From positions 73,725,697 through 73,789,696 of the forward strand of contig NC_059072.1 in assembly GCF_020497125.1 (NCBI RefSeq): a stretch of DNA of 64,000 nt. The letters run 5' to 3'. A program made the translations under genes and the position numbers. Numbering within the stretch: the stretch's first letter is position 1; each line of letters starts with the position of its first letter. Under the pieces are notes generated by a model that made no database searches, was not told the DNA's origin, and saw nothing but the letters and a program-made list of their open reading frames with translations. The stretch is from Mauremys mutica (Eukaryota > Chordata > Testudines > Geoemydidae). Positions 57,317-64,000 of the stretch are shown piece by piece.

Positions 57317-58700
57317 ACATCTGATGGATTCCATGTACCTGATTTCACCATGAGAATTGAAGCTGGCTTCCTATCATTGAATTATATTTTTTTGGCATTG
57401 GACAGACTGAATAAATATTATATAGAAACATATATTTTATCAGTAATATTTCAGCCAACTTGGTTTCTTAGCAAATTTAGTAGAAAATGCATAGAAATAT
57501 TACAGCAAAAACATTTTCAGACATTGGCAAATATCAGATTATTTTATATCAGATTATTAATTTGACAATTATTTACTTCTATCCAATATGCTGCTGAAAA
57601 CTAATTTGATTTTTAAAATTTAACTTGATTGAATTAGGCCAACTGTATCCAAGAGTTAATTTTTGTGAAAACTTTTGCTTTTATCTTATTAGCAGTTTCA
57701 TTAGGCATTACTCAGTGACTGAAATCTGCTTAAACTTGAACCCACTGAGCAACATGATGAATGTAGTCTTTTTAATTTTGTACTTTTAAAAAACCTGTGG
57801 CCTAAATTGTAGTATAATGTTACATTCCTTAAATCTATGGCATTTTGCTTTTTTTTAATATCATATATACATTTTAAATATTGTGATTGGATAGAAGGGG
57901 CCAACTATGAAGGGTGGTTCAGACTTCTGTTAAAATATGTAAAAACTCTGCCGTTCACTGTAGGCTTATACTTTAAATCAATTTTTAACTTTTTACAACC
58001 AATCAGAGGAGAAATTGCTCTTACTGTATTATTTTATGAGGATTCTGTGAATGTATTCTGTTTTCAAAGTGGACCAGTGCACCTTCTGTTTTGGTTTTAC
58101 CCTTTGTTTCATGGGTTGAAATGCTCATGTTCAATATTTTGTACTTAAACTAACTAAATTTAAAGATTGTTTTAAAGGAATATTAAGGTTGGGCACACTT
58201 GCTGAATCTAAGTCTCAGATCATTTGGAGTCGAGAAGAAACATGCTCCCATTGAAAAGGATATAACATTGATTGTAAGGAGATAATTCATATATATAATT
58301 AGTCTGTGGATGCACATGGTCCTGGGTATCTGATACCAAAAGTGCTCTCCATTTTCTTAGCCATCAACTATTTATTGTAATTCTTAAGAATTGAGAATGT
58401 AGCTCTATTGCTCACCCTAGAAACTCATTGGTGAATTTCTAGCCAGGTAGAAGTCATTGGAAGTTAAGTCATTGACTTCAGTGAGGCCAGGAGTTCACTC
58501 ATGTATTATTTTGAAACTAAAATTCTTGGCTAAGAATCTGAGAATTTCTTGGGCAAGCAATTCTCATAGATACTTAAACTGCTGGAATTTAATAAAATAA
58601 TAAAGAGGTTGGATTATTATATTGTTTTTATAATGAGAAATAGTCACTATAAAAAGGAAAAATAAATATATTTAAAAGTTATGGCTGTTTTGTATCATTC
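57317..58700 (+). other. OTOG: probable 3' untranslated region and downstream sequence
   Basis: AATAAA polyadenylation signals occur at 57410-57415, 58591-58596 and 58661-58666. The first lies only 94 nt after the stop; the two later ones allow a longer 3' UTR. No repeat is obvious before 58826. The true end cannot be fixed from sequence. Confidence 0.5.
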
Positions 58701-58825
58701 ATCACTTCATATGCTGAAACCTAACTTTCCATCTCCTGTGAACTAAATTCGGCTGATTATGGAGAAAAATAGTATATAAACTTTAATCAGTCAGTTATTC
58801 ATGAGACACCTTCCTATGGATTCAA

Positions 58826-59080
58826 AGAAGGGGCCATTGTGATCATCTAGTCTGACCATCTGTATAACAAAGCTCATAGAACTCCTCCAAAATAATTTCT
58901 AGACCTTATCTTTTAGATAAACATCTGTTCTTGATTTAAAAATTGCCAGTGATGGAGAATCCACCACAATGCTTTGTATTTTGTTCCAATGTATTTCCAA
59001 ACAATTTGTCTAGCTTCACTTTCCAACCATTGAGTCATATTATACCTTCATATGCTAGATAGAAGAATCCATTATCAAAT
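58826..59080 (-). mobile_element. CR1-like LINE 3' end, reverse orientation
   Basis: GTGATCATCTAGTCTGACC followed by TGCCAGTGATGGAGAATCC is the reverse complement of the CR1-group tail and C-terminal ORF2 region. Truncated and diverged. Confidence 0.65.
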
Positions 59081-59125
59081 ATTTGTTCCCCATGTATAAT
59101 AAAAAAATTGCGAGTTGGCTTAAAT

Positions 59126-59672
59126 AAGGCTACGATTTAGTCATTGGCATTTTTAATAAAAGTCATGGACAGCTCATGGGCAATAAACAAAAATTCATGG
59201 GCACGTGACCTGCCCATGACCTTCATATAAATAACATTGACTAAATATTAGCTGCCCAGGAGTGCCACAGCTAAGGGGGGGCCCCCAGGGTGCTGCAGCT
59301 CTGGGGGGCCCTGGAGCCAGCCCCACCAGCCACTGCTCCAGCTGCCCCCAGGACCACTGCTCAGGCAGTCCCCAAGGCCCGCTGCACCTGCAGCTGCTTG
59401 CGTGGTCCCTGGGACCAGCTGCCCGGGGCTGCCCAAGCAGCAGCTGATGCAACTGTCCTCAGGACCACTCCAGCAACGACCAGTGTGGCTGGCTGCAGGG
59501 CCACTCCAGCAGTGGCTGGTGCAGATGTCCCTGGGGCCACCTGAGCAGTTGGCCATGAGGTCAGCTGCTTGGGTGGCCATGTGTCAGCCACACTGGCTGC
59601 TGCAGCTGTGGAAGTCACAGAGGTTGCAGAAAGTCACAGAATCCATGACTTCCATGACAGACACGCAGCCTT
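59126..59672. mobile_element. DNA-transposon-like repeat with GC-rich core
   Basis: AAGGCTACGATTTAGTCATTGG at the left and CCATGACAGACACGCAGCCTT at the right form imperfect inverted ends. AGTCATGGACAG and TGACCTGCCCATGACC hairpins follow the left end. The centre (about 59250-59630) is a CAGCTG/GGCC-rich imperfect repeat array. Spurious frames on both strands come from composition. Confidence 0.6.
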
Positions 59673-59979
59673 TATCATATTATATCTTTATTATATAAAG
59701 ATATAATATTCATCTAATGGTCATCATAGAGTTGCTACTCTAGCAACAATGATATATCTTTGGAATACTGCTTGTCTATTTTATTCTGTGTAGGGAAAGC
59801 AGATACCATAAATAGTCAGAAACAGGAACCAATCACTTTAGCCAGTTGAGACAATGAATGTGGTAGCAACGTATAAAATATTATGGGTGAAATCCTGACC
59901 CTAGTGAATTCAATGGTAAAACGTATGTTGACTTCAGTGGGGCCAGGTTTTCACCTAGAGTTTTAATGAGTGTATAGAC

Positions 59980-60127
59980 CAGTGGTGGGCAACCTGCGGC
60001 CCGTCAAGGTAATCCATTGGTGGACCGCGGGACAGTTGGTTTACATTGACCGTCTGCAGGCATTGCCGCCCGCAGCTCCCAGTGGCTGCAGTTCGCCTTT
60101 CCCAGCCAATGGGAGCTATTATGTACT
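59980..60127. mobile_element. truncated hAT element (CAGTGGTGGGCAACC end)
   Basis: Left end CAGTGGTGGGCAACCTGCGG with GC-rich continuation to CCAATGGGAGC, where it stops abruptly. Shares the CCAATGGGAGC block with the palindromic hAT copies at 54.5-55.3 kb. The right half is missing. Confidence 0.6.
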
Positions 60128-61036
60128 GGGACCTAGAACCAAAATGTGCCTGGCTAGTGCTGTACCAGTTCATGACCATAATTATAACTATAACTTACTT
60201 TCATTTGTTAGCCTATACTCAAAGTTTGTATAACAGTGCAATATATTGGAAGGACAAATATTCAAAAAAGAAAATGTCTTCAAGAGCTTTTGGCATATAG
60301 AGATAGGAATCTTATTTTTATATCTACAGGGAGTTGGGCCAATACTTATTAATGCATTTAGTGTTTGCCAAATAATGCCACAAGTTTAAATATGATACAA
60401 AAGATTTAATCATGGAACACTTGATGGGTTTTGATTGAAATGGTAAATGATATATTATATTTGTATACAAAATGTTTTTGTAACACTTAGCACTTATTTG
60501 TAATTAAAGAGTTATCAATAAACATATTTTCAAAAATCACTTGAATTACAATGAATCAATACCAATGTAACTAGTCAAAAATATATCACGTCTTTTAAGT
60601 AACTCACACATTTCTATAAACATCAGCTTTAACCTAGAGTCTTATGTTACACTAGATGTACAGACATTTAAAGATTTTTAATTAGTCTCATGAAGATATG
60701 CAACTGGGACAACACATTAAAAGACTTTTTCCTGATTTCAGGGTTTGTTCCAACTACTGAAGCCAATGGGAGTTGGATCAGACCCTCATTGAAAATCTGC
60801 AGCAAACGTCTTCTTCAGTGGAGCAGGAGCTGGTCCAAGATGTATTTTTTAAAAATAATTTTACTTCATCCGTAAATGACTTTGTAGTGCACTGAATAAT
60901 AGGCATTCAGAATGCCATTCTGAAGAGGAAAAGTTATTGGGTGTAATTTACTGGTATAAGGGCCTCTGCAGTACTAAAGCCCCACATAGGAGCTGTGCTT
61001 GTGGAAACACAGGTGCACCTGTGCATCACCTATGTG
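60128..61036. other. intergenic stretch, nothing recognised
   Basis: AT-rich intergenic sequence downstream of the gene. No gene or repeat recognised. Confidence 0.5.
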
Positions 61037-61392
61037 CAGGGGCGGCTCTAGGAATCCCACCGCCCCAAGCAGGGCGGCGCGCCGCGGTGCGCGCTCTGGC
61101 AGTTGCCGGTCCCGCTGCTCCGGAGGACCTCTTGCAGACATGCCTGCGGAGGTTCCGCTGGTCCCGCGGCTCCGGTGAAGCATCCGCTGGCATGCCTGTG
61201 GGAGGTCCACCGAAGCCGCGGTACCAGCGGACCCTCCACAGTCATGCCTGCGGGAGGTCCACTGGTCCCGCGGCTCCGGTGGACCTCCCGCAGGCATGAC
61301 TGCGGGAGGTCCGCCGGAGCCGGCTGCCACCCTGCCGGCAAAATGCCGCCTCAAGCGCGCGCTTGGCGCGCTGGGGTCTGGAGCCGGCCCTG
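61037..61392. mobile_element. hAT MITE, CAGGGSCRGCTC family, copy 3
   Basis: Starts CAGGGGCGGCTCTAGG, ends GGAGCCGGCCCTG, flanked by a perfect duplication CCTATGTG (61029-61036 and 61393-61400). Same internal GCAGGCATGCCTGCGG unit as copy 2, with more units (356 bp against 303 bp). Confidence 0.88.
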
Positions 61393-61765
61393 CCTATGTG
61401 CTATGGAAAGGATCTTCAACACAGGCCCATGCTCTCACAGAACAGCATAATGGAAATAATGGAAATGAGGCAGGATCACATATCTACATCAGTGTAAATC
61501 CAGTGGCCCCAGCACCCTGTGCAACTGGCACAAAAGGGCTGTGGCCACTATTCCAACTCAGAGGCTGGAGTAATACCTGAAGGAAGTGGGAGGTAGGGTG
61601 GGGAGACTAGCAGCCATGTTCCCTAGCTCTGGTTTGGAAGGGTTGGATTTCACCTTGCCAACAGTTCTGCATTTCTTCCACATAAATGCCTGAAAACTCT
61701 AAGCTTTATGTGGTTTGAAAAGATTTCATCCATTTCATATACTTTAATTAAAGTACATTCTAAGG

Positions 61766-62389
61766 CAGTGGCTCTCAAACTTTTGTACTGGTGACTCCTT
61801 TCACATAGCAAGCCTCTGAGTGCGACTCCCCTTATAAATTAAAAACACTTGTTTATCTATTTAACACCATTATAAATGCTGGAGGCAAAGCAGGGTTTGG
61901 GGTGGAGGTTGACAGCTCATGACCCCCCATGTAATAACCTTGCGACCAGGGCCGGCTCCAGACCCCAGCGCGCCAAGCAGGCGCGTGGGGTGGCATTGTC
62001 CTGGCAGGGTGGCATTTGGCTCCGGCGGACCTTCCGCAGTTATGCCTGCGGGAGGTCCACCGGAGCCCTGGGACGAGCGGACCTGCTGCAGGCATGACTG
62101 CGGAGGGTCCCCTCTTCCCGCGGCTCCGCTTGAGCTCCCGCAGGCATGACTGCGGCGGGTGCGCTGGTCCCGCGGCTTGGATGGACCTCCCGCAGGCATG
62201 CCTGTGGATGCTCCACCGGAGTCGCGGAACCACGGGACCGTCCGCAGGCACTTCTGCCCCGGCCGCGGGACTGGGGAAGGGCGGCGTGAGTGGCGCGGCG
62301 TGCCGCCCTGCTTGGGGCAGCGGAATTTCTAGAGCCACCCCTGCTTGCGACCCCCTGAGGAGTCCCGACCCCCAGTTTGAGAACCCCTG
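61766..62389. mobile_element. hAT element (CAGTGGCTCTCAAAC ends) split by a nested hAT
   Basis: Ends CAGTGGCTCTCAAACTTT and AGTTTGAGAACCCCTG. Flanks TTCTAAGG (61758-61765) and TTTTAAGG (62390-62397) are an 8-bp duplication with one mismatch. Its right part is displaced by the element at 61947-62343. Confidence 0.8.
61947..62343. mobile_element. hAT MITE, CAGGGSCRGCTC family, copy 4 (nested)
   Basis: Starts CAGGGCCGGCTCCAGACC, ends TCTAGAGCCACCCCTG, with a perfect duplication CTTGCGAC (61939-61946 and 62344-62351). The orientation is opposite to copies 2 and 3. Longest of the four at 397 bp. It inserted into an older hAT element. Confidence 0.9.
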
Positions 62390-63077
62390 TTTTAAGGCAT
62401 TGCTATAGAGAGACAGTAGCCCATCTGTAATTGGGATTGTGTGTGTGTTTCCCCCCCCACCCTATTTACATTTAAAATTTCTGAGGTATGGAAGCTGGAA
62501 AAATTAGGAGTAACTCACCACTGGCAAATTGTTAGCATGCTTTTTTGGCACATCATATCTCTAAATCAGTGAGACCTAGAAACTTCAAATTTATTCACAA
62601 GTTATTGAATGCCTATTGACCATTTTGGAACTGAATCTTTTACCTGCCTCCATGGCACTCCTGCTTATAAACAAAAGGCATGATCCTGTATGTAATTGAA
62701 CTCAGTGGCAGGATTTCTTTTGACTTCAGAGGATGGAGGATTGGCCCCAATTCTGCAAAACTATGAATATACAAGCAGTATTTTTACTTTCATAAGTAGC
62801 TCCATTGTGTTTTATAGTGTTACTTATGAGTAAGAGTTTGGGAAAAATAAACTTGTTAAGATAGTATACAAGTTCTTGTGTTACATTCTGGGCACTACAC
62901 TGGTGAAAAACTCAAACTTAAACATTTGCTGGAAATGCTGAATAAAAGAAAAATGTTTGTTTGGGAAGTACTCTTTTAATTAAAGTGGAATGTGCACACA
63001 CACACACACATACTTTATTGAGTGGGGCTTTAATAAAATACCTTAAAAACTGCCAATTTGGTTTCATCACAGCAACT
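62390..63077. other. intergenic stretch with a short (CA)n run
   Basis: A CA dinucleotide run occurs at 62994-63010. Otherwise nothing recognised. Confidence 0.5.
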
Positions 63078-63081
63078 TGGG

Positions 63082-63125
<44 letters not shown>
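63082..63125 (+). repeat. (TTTC)n microsatellite
   Basis: Eleven uninterrupted CTTT/TTTC units. Likely polymorphic. Confidence 0.95.
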
Positions 63126-63187
63126 GTCAACAAGACCTGGAGAACGCAGGGAATTGGTAAGTCCAAAACTTCTTATGCGGCAATAAG

Positions 63188-63409
63188 CAATATTTCTGTA
63201 TCATGAGATATTCACTGGTTATGTTACACTATAGGATTTCCTAATAGCTGCACACAACACTGAAATTGTGAAGTAAACAACAGAGACATTTTAGTCAGAG
63301 CTTGCATATGTCACAGTTATTTACTTCACAATTTCAGTGTTGTGTGCAGCTATTAGGAACTCCTACAGTGTAACATAACAAGTGAATAGCTCATGATACA
63401 GAAATATTG
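63188..63409. repeat. long inverted repeat (fold-back element)
   Basis: Arms 63188-63277 and 63320-63409 are near-perfect reverse complements (outer CAATATTTCTGTATCATGAG mirrored by the far end) around a 42-bp centre. At ~90 bp per arm it would form a very stable hairpin. No coding capacity; probably a MITE. Confidence 0.82.
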
Positions 63410-63526
63410 TACCATATGTGACTGTAGAACCTGAAGATATACCACATAAGGAAATGTGTGTCACGAATTGTCCATGTTTGATAGGGCTACTTATTTTTAT
63501 TTATACCTTGATTGATTTATCTAGCG

Positions 63527-64000
63527 CAGGGGTCAGCAACCTTTCACAAGTGGTGTGCCAAGTCTTTCATTTATTCACTCTAATTTAAGGTTTCACGTGC
63601 CAGTAATACAATTTTAAGGTTTTTAGAAGATGTCTCTCTATATATAATATATAACTAAACTATTGTTGTATGTAAAGTAAATACAGCTTTTAAAATGTTT
63701 AAGAAACTTCATTTAAAATTAAATTAAAATGCAGATCTTATCAGTTTAGTGTGATCTTTGCCCTTGCTTTTCCTTGCTGAGTTTTTCAATGTCTGGCACA
63801 TATTTGGATACTTTAAGCTACACACAGGCTTCTGAGTGATCAGTTGTTAACCGCCTCCGAGAGGGACAGAGGACAGATTTGTGAAAATACCTGTTTACAC
63901 AGGTATGTGGATCCAAATGCTGAAAGCATTGCAAACGCAATTTTCTTTAAACAGATACATTTCACTGGCAGGGATGTCCCGCAGGTCAGAATATAGGCCC
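63527..64000. mobile_element. hAT element, left part (CAGGGGTCAGCAACC end), runs off window
   Basis: Starts CAGGGGTCAGCAACCTTTCA, a hAT terminus, followed by sequence of a family I associate with reptile genomes (CGTGCCAGTAATACAATTTT). The other end lies beyond 64000. Confidence 0.6.

Larger units (their letters stand above)
54438..55319 (+). mobile_element. CR1 LINE 3' end (copy B) nested in copy A
   Basis: Flanked by a perfect 12-bp duplication TATTAAAGCTTG (54426-54437 and 55320-55331). CR1-type text GGAATCTCCATCACTGG ... GACTGGACTAGACGATCTC ends around 54952. Two hAT elements lie within the flanked interval. Confidence 0.75.

Noticed and set aside
54532..55325. Multiple frames up to 195 codons on both strands
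   Set aside because: Produced by two palindromic hAT elements; the palindromes make mirror-image frames.
1..64000. CRISPR arrays, tRNA or rRNA genes, operons
   Set aside because: None seen. The tRNA-like boxes at 13743-13875 and 44653-44940 belong to SINE-type repeats and would not fold as complete tRNAs.

Overview
The window looks like nuclear DNA from a reptile, most probably a turtle. It is AT-rich and intron-dominated, with CR1 LINE 3' ends, many small hAT-type DNA transposons and fragments of Penelope-like retroelements. The species call is inference from repeat content only.

One protein-coding gene fills positions 909-57316 on the + strand. It is the 3' half of an otogelin-family gene (OTOG, or its paralogue OTOGL), a secreted mucin-like glycoprotein of inner-ear acellular gels. 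I assembled 27 coding exons. All have GT-AG borders and every codon phase agrees with the next, giving 6,398 nt: 2,131 complete codons plus the stop, and a partial first codon. The start codon and N-terminal von Willebrand D domains lie upstream of base 1.

Domain order is: linker and AbfB-like beta-trefoil (909-3827); TIL-like Cys-rich module (6052-6719); one 3,038-nt Ser/Thr-rich mucin exon (8914-11951); VWC-like module (13466-13643); VWD domain with C8 and TIL (15077-30070); a run of VWC-type modules on small exons (32317-48913); linker (50940-51011); C-terminal cystine knot (52714-57316). VWD/C8/TIL units and terminal cystine knots form disulphide-linked multimers in VWF and gel-forming mucins; the same role here is inferred. 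Notable details are a 24-nt micro-exon followed by a 123-nt stop-free intron, a NAGNAG acceptor, and a well-bordered candidate exon at 31431-31557 that would break the frame.

The introns and the 6.7 kb after the stop hold nearly all the other features. They include hAT-type elements with 8-bp target duplications (four belong to one family with perfect duplications), a fold-back hAT with transposase remnants, a nested stack of CR1 and hAT insertions (53.3-55.5 kb), and Penelope-like fragments, one of which keeps a complete hammerhead-ribozyme core on the - strand. I see no second protein-coding gene, tRNA gene, rRNA gene or CRISPR array. I found no clearly new system; the strongest leads are the splicing oddities and the ribozyme-bearing retroelement copies.
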